This document shows, in pieces, positions 15,741 to 23,168 of a stretch of DNA of 36,868 nt. Position 1 is the stretch's first letter, and each line of letters starts with the position of its first letter. This DNA is from Anaerolineales bacterium. GTDB lineage: Bacteria; Chloroflexota; Anaerolineae; 4572-78; NAK82. The notes under the pieces were generated by a model. It had not been told where the DNA came from. It searched no databases and worked only from the letters and a program-made list of their open reading frames with translations. Both the position numbers and the translations under genes were made by a program. The DNA lies in the NCBI GenBank assembly GCA_020343875.1, contig CP070811.1, positions 1,302,400-1,339,267 on the forward strand, given 5' to 3'.

Positions 15741-17822
15741 ATGATGAAGAGACTCTTGTTGGCGATTGCCAGTAGACTCTGGCCCGACTTTGAAACACTG
15801 GCCGAGCCTGACCGCCAGCGCGCACTCAGAGAACTGTTTGGCATGCTGTTCGGCCTGCCTTTCCTTATTCTGAGTGTAAGCTGGCTGGTGGCGGCAACAG
15901 ACCTGGATGTGGTGCGCGGCCAATGGATGCTCTTACTGCTTTTCCTGGGGCTGAGTCTGGTGGCGGACCGGCTCTCGTTCTTTCAGATCACCGTCGACAA
16001 ATCTGGGACTTATAGCTACAACGGCAGTAGCCTGGAAGGCATCATTGTCGTGTCGGCTGTCCTGCTGCTCGGCCCAACGGCTGCGTGGGTGCTATTCCTG
16101 CATCTGTTGCTGGATTATGGCCTTAATTGGCCTCGGTCACCGTCAAAACACCAGCGGTGGAACCGGTTACGCAACGCGACGTTGAACATGGGGGGCGGCG
16201 TAGCAGCCCTCCTATTGGCTGTGCTCTTGTACCAGCAGTTGGGAGGCACGTTCCCCTTTTCAGGGGGGGCGCCCAGGGCGATTTGGCCTGCTTTGGGGGC
16301 TGTTCTGTTTCTGATTCCTATGGATGGGCTCCTTTTCTTCTGCTATGGGGCTCTGATGGCTTATTTTCAACTGAGCCCCCACTCACTCAGGGAATGGGGC
16401 CGCGAGATCGGCCAGCAACTGCTCAGATTCTTTCTGGTCGCCGAAGTGCCTTCTTTCTTCGGTATTCTGGTAGCTGCCGTCTACAGCCGGATGGGCCTGG
16501 CGGCCTATCTCTTTTTGGTGACCGGCGTCCTTCTGGTCAGCTTCCTGGCCCGCCGTTTGAGCCAGCAAGCCAGGTTGGGCCAACAGCGATCACGTGAAGT
16601 AACCCGGCTGGAGGAATTAGGGCGGTCCATCATTGCTGCCCCGGCGGATGGGTCCACCCTGGCTCAGGTGTTGGCGACACACTTGCCCGGAATGTTCAGC
16701 TATCAACAGGTCGAGATTCGACTTTTTCCGGGGCAGACTGTGTTGCAAATGCCCGAGGACCGACCGCCAGTGCGCCAGGCAACCTGGGACTGGCTGGGCG
16801 CCAATCCCCAACCGCGTTACTTCGCGCCCGGGCAGAGTCTACCTTGGTCAGGACAAGTGACCACGCAGCCCTGGTTCCTGGTGCCAATTCAATCTACCCA
16901 GCAGGCTGAACCGCTGGGGGGCATCTGCCTGACCCTGGACAGACTCTACTATGAAGATATTCTGACCTACTTGCGGCCCGCGTTGCAGGTCCTGGCGGCT
17001 CAAATTGCCTCTGCCTTGCACCGGGCGGAGGTACACGCCCAAACCCTGGCTCACCAAAGAAAGGTTCAGGAATTAGCCTTTGCCTGGCAAATCCAGGCCA
17101 GCTTCCTGCCCGACAGCCTGCCCCAAGTTGAAGGCTGGCAGCTGACGGCTACCCTGAATCCGTGCCAGGAGACGTCGGGTGATTTCTATGACGTGATACC
17201 CTTGCCGAATGGGCATTTGGGCCTGCTTATCGCCGATGTGGCCGATAAAGGTATGGGCGCGGCCCTGTTTATGGCCTTGAGCCGGACCCTGATTCGGACT
17301 TATGCGATTGACCACCCGCTGCGGCCAGACCTGGTCTTGAAGGCGACCAACCAGCGTATCCTGACCGACACCCACACTGATATGTTCGTGACCGTTTTCT
17401 ACGCGGCCCTTGACCCTGACAGCGGGCGGCTGGTTTACGCGAATGCCGGCCACAATCCCCCCTATTTGTTCAAAACCGCAGCCTCAGACGCGCCGGTGAG
17501 TCTACCTCAACCCCAGGGGCTGCGAAACACGGGCATGCCACTGGGGATTTTGCAGGAGGCAAGCTGGGACGCCAAAACGGTTGAACTGGCTCCCGGAGAT
17601 ACGTTAGTCTTGTATACGGATGGGATTACCGAGGCTCACAGCCAGCAGGTGGGCCTGTTCGGTGAGCGCCGCCTCATCGAGTTGGCTCAAGCCCACCTGG
17701 AGGAGCCCGTTCAGAGCATCCAGGAGTCTATCTTGAGCACAGTGACCCGCTTTTCGGAGGATGGGCTCCAATGTGACGATGCGACGTTGATGATCTTGAA
17801 ACGATTACCTCCGCACAGTTAG
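15741..17822 (+). CDS. Membrane-bound GAF-SpoIIE (PP2C) serine phosphatase
   Basis: 693 residues from ATG 15741; a GTG at 15723 in the same frame is an alternative start, and neither has a strong ribosome binding site. About seven or eight membrane segments fill residues 35-280. A GAF-like region follows (about 300-425). The C-terminal SpoIIE/RsbU-type phosphatase (about 435-690) has metal-binding aspartates in SGDFYDV (Asp481), ADVADKGMGAALFMA, YTDGITEA and DDATLMIL, all intact. Such enzymes dephosphorylate anti-anti-sigma (STAS) proteins in partner-switching cascades. No STAS or RsbW kinase gene is present in the window, so its target must lie elsewhere. The membrane and GAF parts presumably sense the signal. 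Confidence 0.88.
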   Translation: MMKRLLLAIASRLWPDFETLAEPDRQRALRELFGMLFGLPFLILSVSWLVAATDLDVVRGQWMLLLLFLGLSLVADRLSFFQITVDKSGTYSYNGSSLEGIIVVSAVLLLGPTAAWVLFLHLLLDYGLNWPRSPSKHQRWNRLRNATLNMGGGVAALLLAVLLYQQLGGTFPFSGGAPRAIWPALGAVLFLIPMDGLLFFCYGALMAYFQLSPHSLREWGREIGQQLLRFFLVAEVPSFFGILVAAVYSRMGLAAYLFLVTGVLLVSFLARRLSQQARLGQQRSREVTRLEELGRSIIAAPADGSTLAQVLATHLPGMFSYQQVEIRLFPGQTVLQMPEDRPPVRQATWDWLGANPQPRYFAPGQSLPWSGQVTTQPWFLVPIQSTQQAEPLGGICLTLDRLYYEDILTYLRPALQVLAAQIASALHRAEVHAQTLAHQRKVQELAFAWQIQASFLPDSLPQVEGWQLTATLNPCQETSGDFYDVIPLPNGHLGLLIADVADKGMGAALFMALSRTLIRTYAIDHPLRPDLVLKATNQRILTDTHTDMFVTVFYAALDPDSGRLVYANAGHNPPYLFKTAASDAPVSLPQPQGLRNTGMPLGILQEASWDAKTVELAPGDTLVLYTDGITEAHSQQVGLFGERRLIELAQAHLEEPVQSIQESILSTVTRFSEDGLQCDDATLMILKRLPPHS

Positions 17823-17890
17823 CCAGGATAACCTGTAAGCGTGACGTGTTCGGCTTCCTGGCCCCTAGATGTTCCCCGAAGGAGCGGAAA

Positions 17891-19057
17891 ATGACTACCG
17901 AAAAGCCAAAGAAAACCCGCATGTTCTTCGTTGACAACCTCAGAATATTGCTGATCGTCTTGCTGATTCTGCATCACCTGGCCATCACCTACGGACATTC
18001 AGGCATGTGGTACTATCTCGAGGGCCGGCCAGATGATCTTACCAATCTGGTAGCTACGCTGTTCACCGCAGTTAACCAGGCCTTCTTCTTGGGTTTCTTT
18101 TTTATGATATCGGGATACTTCACCCCCGGCTCCTACGACCGGAAAGGGGCTGGACCCTTTCTCAAGGACCGGCTGTTGCGGCTGGGCATTCCCTTGCTGT
18201 TCTACATCATCCTCATCGACCCGCTGATCATTTACGGGTTGGAGGTGAATGTGAGAGGCTTCCAGGGGTCCCTGGGGGACCACCTGGCCCGATATTTCAA
18301 CGGCCAATATGTACAGAACTTCAGCCTTGCGACGGGCCCGGGGTGGTTTGTTGAAGCCTGGTTGATATTTGCCGTCATGTATGCGCTGTGGCGGCTGTTG
18401 ATAAAGTCCCCAGTTACCCCTGCTCAGGGCGAAGGCAAAGCGCCCAGTAACATAGGAGTAGCAGGTTTTGCCCTGCTGCTGGGTGCGCTGACCTTTACGG
18501 TGCGCATATGGCTGCCCGTCGGTTGGAATTTTGCAGCCCTGAATCTGCAATTTCCCTACTTTGTCCAATACATAGGGCTCTTTGTGGTCGGTCTGATTGC
18601 CTATCGCCGGGGCTGGCTGCTGGGGATTTCCGATGCGATGGGCAAGCTGTGGCTGGGGGTTGCCATCGTCTGCATCGTGGTGGTGCTTCCCGTCGTGTTT
18701 GTGCTGGGGGGAGCGTTGGAGGGGAATGTAGGGCCATTTATAGGTGGGCTTCATTGGCAGTCTTTTGCCCTTTCCGTCTGGGAGCAATTTGTGTGTATGG
18801 GCATGGTGATCGGTTTACTGGTCTTGTTCCGCAAGAGATACAATCACCAGGGCAACTTGGCCAAGGCATTGTCTGCCAGTGCCTATACCGTGTTTCTGAT
18901 CCACGCCCCGGTGATTGTCTTCCTGGCGCTGGCCCTGAGAGGCATCAGCCTGCATCCTCTGCTCAAGTTCCCTTTGGTGGCCCTTATGGCGGTGCCGCTG
19001 TGTTTCTTGATCGCCAACTATCTGCGACAGCTTCCGCTGGCCAGGGACATCTTGTGA
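17891..19057 (+). CDS. Acyltransferase-3 family membrane enzyme, copy 1
   Basis: 388 residues, about ten membrane helices. The N-terminal helix has FFVDNLRILLIVLLILHHLAITYG, carrying the family's early Arg and His (acyltransferase_3, as in OafA and NodX). A basic RLLRLGIPLLFY motif follows near 100. The family moves acyl groups, often acetyl, from the cytoplasm onto sugars or lipids at the outer face of the membrane. The acceptor is unknown. GAAGGAGCGG before ATG 17891 selects this start over a GTG at 17846. It lies 11 bp before a second member of the same family, so the two may modify the same envelope glycan. Confidence 0.85.
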   Translation: MTTEKPKKTRMFFVDNLRILLIVLLILHHLAITYGHSGMWYYLEGRPDDLTNLVATLFTAVNQAFFLGFFFMISGYFTPGSYDRKGAGPFLKDRLLRLGIPLLFYIILIDPLIIYGLEVNVRGFQGSLGDHLARYFNGQYVQNFSLATGPGWFVEAWLIFAVMYALWRLLIKSPVTPAQGEGKAPSNIGVAGFALLLGALTFTVRIWLPVGWNFAALNLQFPYFVQYIGLFVVGLIAYRRGWLLGISDAMGKLWLGVAIVCIVVVLPVVFVLGGALEGNVGPFIGGLHWQSFALSVWEQFVCMGMVIGLLVLFRKRYNHQGNLAKALSASAYTVFLIHAPVIVFLALALRGISLHPLLKFPLVALMAVPLCFLIANYLRQLPLARDIL

Positions 19058-19068
19058 GGAAGCAAACG

Positions 19069-20199
19069 ATGAATACTCAAACCGCCCGTAGATCGGCCAA
19101 GTCAGGACGCCGGTGGGATATCGACTGGCTGCGGGTGCTGGCGGTGCTGCTGCTTTTTCCCTTTCACACCGCCCGTATCTTCGGTACATTTGGCAACTGG
19201 TACGTCAAGAATGACCAGTTGAGCCAGGCATTGACCTATATCATCGCTTTTGTCATCCACTGGCATATGCCCCTTTTCTTTATCCTGGCCGGCGCTGCTA
19301 CCTGGTTCTCGCTGCGCCGGAGGAGTGGCAGCCAGTACCTGCGGGAACGGCTTACGCGGCTGCTGGTACCCTTTCTCTTCGGCTTTCTGGTCATCGTTCC
19401 TCCCCAGATTTATGTTGGGCTGCGCCAACGTCCGTCTTATCTGCGCTTCTACCCAAGCTTTTTCAGCTATGCTGATATGGGCCACCTGTGGTTCATCTTC
19501 TACCTGTTCCTGTTCTCCCTGGTCGGGCTACCGCTCTTCCTGTACCTCAAGAGTCAATCCGGGGGCCACCTGATGGATAGGCTGGCGGGCTTCCTGGCCC
19601 GGCCGGGTGTGATCCTCCTGCTGCCCGTTATTCTGCTGGTCGTGACTGATTATTTGATGCTTCATTTTTACCCCAATCCCGTCTACTTCATCACCTTCTT
19701 TATCTATGGTTACATCCTGATGGCTGACGGGCGCTTAGAAGAGTCGATAGACAGATACAAGGGGGTCGCACTGATTCTGGGGGTAGCCCTGTTCGTAGTC
19801 TGGGAAAGTCTGGTGGCGCTGGGCGTCATCAGCCCAGATCGGCTGCAACCCATCCCGCGGAGTCTCATCACCTGGTTCTGCCTCATGGCTCTGATGGGCT
19901 ATGGGAGACAGTTCCTGAATTTCACCAACAGGTTCCTGAACTATTTTGGCGAGGCGTCCTATCCGGTCTACATCCTGCACCAGACCGCAATCGTGATCAT
20001 CGGCTTCTTCGTCGTGAAGTGGAGCGCTGACATGCTGCCCAAGTTTGTCACGATTGTAGTGGCCTCGTTTGTAGTGACAGTCCTCCTGTATGACCTGGTG
20101 GTCAGGCGCACCAACGTCACCCGCTTCTTGTTTGGCATGCGGCTGCTGAAGAAGCCGCCAGAAACGCCCGCCGCGCGCCCGGAAGAGGCTGCTGCCTGA
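19069..20199 (+). CDS. Acyltransferase-3 family membrane enzyme, copy 2
   Basis: 376 residues, about ten membrane helices. The start RRWDIDWLRVLAVLLLFPFHTARIF holds the family's conserved D-W-L-R and His in helix 1. YLRERLTRLLVPFLFGFLV follows the second helix, as in the first copy. MGHLWFIFYLFLFSL and the late PVYILHQT segment are also typical. It has diverged widely from its neighbour but is of the same family. GGAAGC lies shortly before ATG 19069. It is followed 20 bp later by a 33-codon membrane microprotein gene with a strong ribosome binding site. Confidence 0.85.
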   Translation: MNTQTARRSAKSGRRWDIDWLRVLAVLLLFPFHTARIFGTFGNWYVKNDQLSQALTYIIAFVIHWHMPLFFILAGAATWFSLRRRSGSQYLRERLTRLLVPFLFGFLVIVPPQIYVGLRQRPSYLRFYPSFFSYADMGHLWFIFYLFLFSLVGLPLFLYLKSQSGGHLMDRLAGFLARPGVILLLPVILLVVTDYLMLHFYPNPVYFITFFIYGYILMADGRLEESIDRYKGVALILGVALFVVWESLVALGVISPDRLQPIPRSLITWFCLMALMGYGRQFLNFTNRFLNYFGEASYPVYILHQTAIVIIGFFVVKWSADMLPKFVTIVVASFVVTVLLYDLVVRRTNVTRFLFGMRLLKKPPETPAARPEEAAA

Positions 20200-20219
20200 G
20201 ATTCGGAAGGAGGAAAACG

Positions 20220-20321
20220 ATGCCAAGCAAGAGGTGGGGGCTGGTGGTCTTTTTCCTGGGCATTTTCGCTATGCACGTTCTGATGACACTCAACTCCATA
20301 TCCGCACCTCGTTGTCATTGA
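20220..20321 (+). CDS. 33-residue membrane microprotein
   Basis: A short ORF with a near-ideal site (AAGGAGGA at 20207-20214, 5 nt before ATG 20220). It encodes a basic start (MPSKRW), one hydrophobic helix (GLVVFFLGIFAMHVLMTLN in substance) and a short SAPRCH tail. It lies directly after the second acyltransferase gene, so it may be a small partner subunit of that enzyme or a truncated remnant of a longer gene. Its stop overlaps the -35 of the next promoter. The ribosome binding site and single clean helix argue for real translation; no homologue is known to me. Confidence 0.5.
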   Translation: MPSKRWGLVVFFLGIFAMHVLMTLNSISAPRCH

Positions 20322-20340
20322 TCCGAAGCTGTAGTATACT
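20312..20340 (+). promoter_or_regulatory. Sigma-70-type promoter for the permease gene
   Basis: TTGTCA at 20312-20317, a 17-bp spacer, then TATACT at 20335-20340, with TGTAG just before the -10. Transcription would start near 20347, about 40 nt before the small ORF at 20388 and about 260 nt before the permease start. Confidence 0.7.
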
Positions 20341-20387
20341 TGCTGGGTGATCCCCCATTAAAACATTCCTAAGTCGGAGCAACTTGC

Positions 20388-20612
20388 ATGGCGAATCCCT
20401 TAAGCGATGACTGGCAACTGCATTGGCTGCTGGCCTCCAGACTGTACACCTCTCCTCGTCCCGAACTGGCCCACCGCCTGGGCCTGCTCAGCCTAAACTT
20501 GGGGCTTAGCTCATGGGCGAACCAGGCGAGGGCACCCGGCGCAAGCCTATGTAGAGAGGCGAGGATACCGGTGCTGAGGCGAGGCGGCCGGGAAAGCGGG
20601 GTGGGGCGATGA
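20388..20612 (+). CDS. Possible 74-residue leader ORF overlapping the permease start
   Basis: ATG 20388 has GGAG about 10 nt upstream and follows the 20312 promoter. Its stop overlaps the permease start in an ATGA junction at 20609-20612, the classic arrangement for translational coupling. The product (MANPLSDDWQLHWLLASRLY...) ends in a low-complexity Arg/Gly tail, has no recognised domain and could equally be an untranslated leader that happens to be open. Confidence 0.3.
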   Translation: MANPLSDDWQLHWLLASRLYTSPRPELAHRLGLLSLNLGLSSWANQARAPGASLCREARIPVLRRGGRESGVGR

Positions 20613-22957
20613 CCCTTCAGGTTGCCCTGGCTATGGTCATCCTGGCCTTGACCGTGGCCCTCTTCGTCACCGAGCGGTTAAGGGTGGATGTGGTTGCCAT
20701 GTTGGTGCTGGGCAGCCTGGCCCTGACCAAGCTGGTCACCCCGGCCGAGGCGCTATCGGGTTTCAGCAGCCCGGCGGTGATTACCGTGTGGGCGGTGTTC
20801 ATCCTGAGCGGCGGCATGTCCCGCACCGGCGTGGCCAGCCTGATCGGGCGCCAGATCTTGCGCCTGGCCGGCACAGGCGAGGTGCGGCTAATGGCGGTGA
20901 TCATGCTGACTGCCGGGGTGATGTCGGCCTTCATGAACAACGTGGGCGTGGCTGCCTTGCTCTTACCGGTCGTCATGGACATCGCCCGGCGCACGGGCAA
21001 TCCCCCTTCAAGGCTGCTCATGCCCCTGGCTTTCGGGTCGCTGCTGGGCGGTTTGACCACCCTTATCGGCACGCCACCCAACATTCTGATCAGCGATGCC
21101 CTGCGTGAAAATGGCCTGACCCCTTTCCAACTCTTTGACTTCGCCAAGGTAGGCGTGGTGGTTATGCTGGTGGGCGTGGCCTTCATGGCTCTGGCCGGTC
21201 GCCACTTGCTGCCAACCCGAGACATGGCCAAGGAGTTCGCCCGCGCCGGCCATACCGACTTGGACCAGGTTTACGGTTTGCGCGAGCGCCTGGTTCTGGT
21301 GCGTCTACCAGCTGGCTCGGTGCTGGTCGGCAAAACGCTGGCCGAAAGCCGGCTGGGCTCGGCTCTGGGCGTGAACGTCATCGGCATTATGCGTGACAAC
21401 AAAACTCGACTGTCACCTGCTGCAGACACCGTCCTTCGCTCCAATGACGGATTGTTGGTGGCAGGACGACTGGACCGGCTGGCCGAGTTGCAGGGACGGC
21501 ACCAGCTAGTGGTAGAGCAGGATGGCCTGAGCGTGGAAAGGCTGGCCTCAGCCGACATCGAGGTGGCGGAGGTGGGCCTGTCCGCCCTCACGCCGTTTGT
21601 GGGGCAGACCCTCCAGCAGATTGGCTTTCGGCGTCGTTTTCGAGTCAACGTGTTGGCCATTCGGCGTGAAGACGCCTTGATGCGGACCAATTTGCAGAAT
21701 ATCCCCCTACAGCGGGGTGATACCCTGCTGGTCCAGGGACCGCCCGTCCAGCTTGAGGTGCTGCGGGACACTCCAGACCTGCTTGTCTCCAAGGTCGAGG
21801 CGGCCGAGGTCTATCGTCTGCACGAACGGCTGTTGGTGGTTCGTGTGCCCCCTGATTCGGCTCTGGCAGGCAAGACCCTGGCCGACAGCCGCCTGGGGGA
21901 TGCCTTTGGCTTGACCGTGCTGGGCATTGTCCGCGAAGGCGCCGCCCACCTGGTGCCCGAAGCGACGGAGGAATTAATGGCCGGAGACGCGCTGCTGGTT
22001 GAGGGTAGGCCCGAAGACCTGGCGGCACTCAACGGCTTGAAAGACCTGGAAATGGATCGCCAGCCGCCGCCGGAGCTCAGCCAACTGGAGACGGAGCAAG
22101 TAGGGCTGGCGGAAGTGGTCCTCTCTCCCCGCACTACCCTGGCCGATCAGACCTTGCGCCAGATCCACTTCCGCGAGAAGTACGGGCTGAATGTGCTGGC
22201 TATCTGGCGCCAGGGCCATGCCTACTACAGCAATCTGCGTGACATGGCCCTGCGCTTTGGGGACGCACTGCTCCTGTATGGACCGCGCGATAAGATAAAG
22301 GTTCTGGGCAGTGAACCGGACTTTCTGGTGCTAACGGAGGAGGCACAGGAGCCACTGAGGCTGAATAAGGCCCCACTGGCTGCGTTGTTGATGGCGGCCG
22401 TCTTGCTGCCGGTCATTCTCAACTGGTTGCCCATCTCCATATCTGCTGTGGTGGGCGCTACCTTGATGGTTCTGACAGGCTGCCTGACAATGGAAGAAGC
22501 ATACCGCTTCATCGAGTGGAAGGCCGTCTTTCTGATCGCCGGTATGTTGCCATTGGGCATTGCCATGCAGCAGACCGGCGCCGCCCGTTTCCTGGCCGAT
22601 GGCGTGGTGGCCAGCGTAGGTGGGCTGGGACCCATGGCGGTGATGACCGGCCTGTTCATCCTGACCACCCTGGCCACCCAGGTCATGCCCAACCCGGCAG
22701 TGGCCGTGTTGCTGGCCCCCATTGCGCTGAGCACCGCCCACGACCTGGGTATGTCGCCCTACGCTTTGATGATGACGGTAGCGTTGGCCGCCTCCGCCAG
22801 TTTTCTGAGCCCCGTTTCCCACCCGGCCAACGTATTGATTATGGGACCGGGCGGCTACCGCTTCAAAGACTATATCCGGGTAGGCTTCCCGCTCACTCTG
22901 GTGGTCTTGGTGGTTACCTTGCTGGTGCTACCCATCTTCTGGCCGCCTACCCTCTAG
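20609..22957 (+). CDS. SLC13/CitT-type permease with four RCK_C (TrkA_C) domains
   Basis: 782 residues. The N-terminal membrane half (about 1-205) has NNVGVAALLLPVV and GTPPNILISD, the DASS/ArsB-type signatures for the substrate and sodium sites. The C-terminal half (about 580-780) has QVMPNPAVAVLLAPIAL and SPVSHPANVLIMGPGGY. Between them four RCK_C domains start near 221, 318, 401 and 497. The first and third pair up (VYGLRERL..., VYRLHERLL...), as do the second and fourth, so the pair has been duplicated with a period of about 180 residues; two such domains is the commoner state. RCK_C domains bind small ligands, c-di-AMP among them, and gate transport. The carried ion is unknown; sulfate or dicarboxylate are the usual family guesses. 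Start by GGGGTGGGG and the ATGA overlap. Confidence 0.88.
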   Translation: MTLQVALAMVILALTVALFVTERLRVDVVAMLVLGSLALTKLVTPAEALSGFSSPAVITVWAVFILSGGMSRTGVASLIGRQILRLAGTGEVRLMAVIMLTAGVMSAFMNNVGVAALLLPVVMDIARRTGNPPSRLLMPLAFGSLLGGLTTLIGTPPNILISDALRENGLTPFQLFDFAKVGVVVMLVGVAFMALAGRHLLPTRDMAKEFARAGHTDLDQVYGLRERLVLVRLPAGSVLVGKTLAESRLGSALGVNVIGIMRDNKTRLSPAADTVLRSNDGLLVAGRLDRLAELQGRHQLVVEQDGLSVERLASADIEVAEVGLSALTPFVGQTLQQIGFRRRFRVNVLAIRREDALMRTNLQNIPLQRGDTLLVQGPPVQLEVLRDTPDLLVSKVEAAEVYRLHERLLVVRVPPDSALAGKTLADSRLGDAFGLTVLGIVREGAAHLVPEATEELMAGDALLVEGRPEDLAALNGLKDLEMDRQPPPELSQLETEQVGLAEVVLSPRTTLADQTLRQIHFREKYGLNVLAIWRQGHAYYSNLRDMALRFGDALLLYGPRDKIKVLGSEPDFLVLTEEAQEPLRLNKAPLAALLMAAVLLPVILNWLPISISAVVGATLMVLTGCLTMEEAYRFIEWKAVFLIAGMLPLGIAMQQTGAARFLADGVVASVGGLGPMAVMTGLFILTTLATQVMPNPAVAVLLAPIALSTAHDLGMSPYALMMTVALAASASFLSPVSHPANVLIMGPGGYRFKDYIRVGFPLTLVVLVVTLLVLPIFWPPTL

Positions 22958-23008
22958 GAATGGCTGGGTGAGGGAATATGGTCTTGAGGGGCTCTTTCTG
23001 CATGCGCG

Positions 23009-23037
23009 TTGTTTTTGAGACCAGCCTGTAGTATACT
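23009..23037 (+). promoter_or_regulatory. Sigma-70-type promoter of the signalling operon
   Basis: TTGTTT at 23009-23014, a 17-bp spacer, then TATACT at 23032-23037, again preceded by CTGTAG as at 20312. It lies in the 211-bp gap before the hybrid kinase gene and predicts a leader of about 125 nt. Confidence 0.7.
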
Positions 23038-23168
23038 GGAAGTATGGCGACGTTGTGCCCCATCATGGGCCCCTTCATCCAGATCATTAAAGCACCGTCC
23101 TCAACCAGATTCTGCCGCAGGCCAACCTTTCGCACACATCGTCCCCTGTGCCACACTCCCGGAGCTAA

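Noticed and set aside
18508..19068. Upstream extension of the second acyltransferase frame
   Set aside because: It overlaps the first acyltransferase completely in another frame and has the composition of a shadow ORF; ATG 19069 begins the family's conserved N-terminus.
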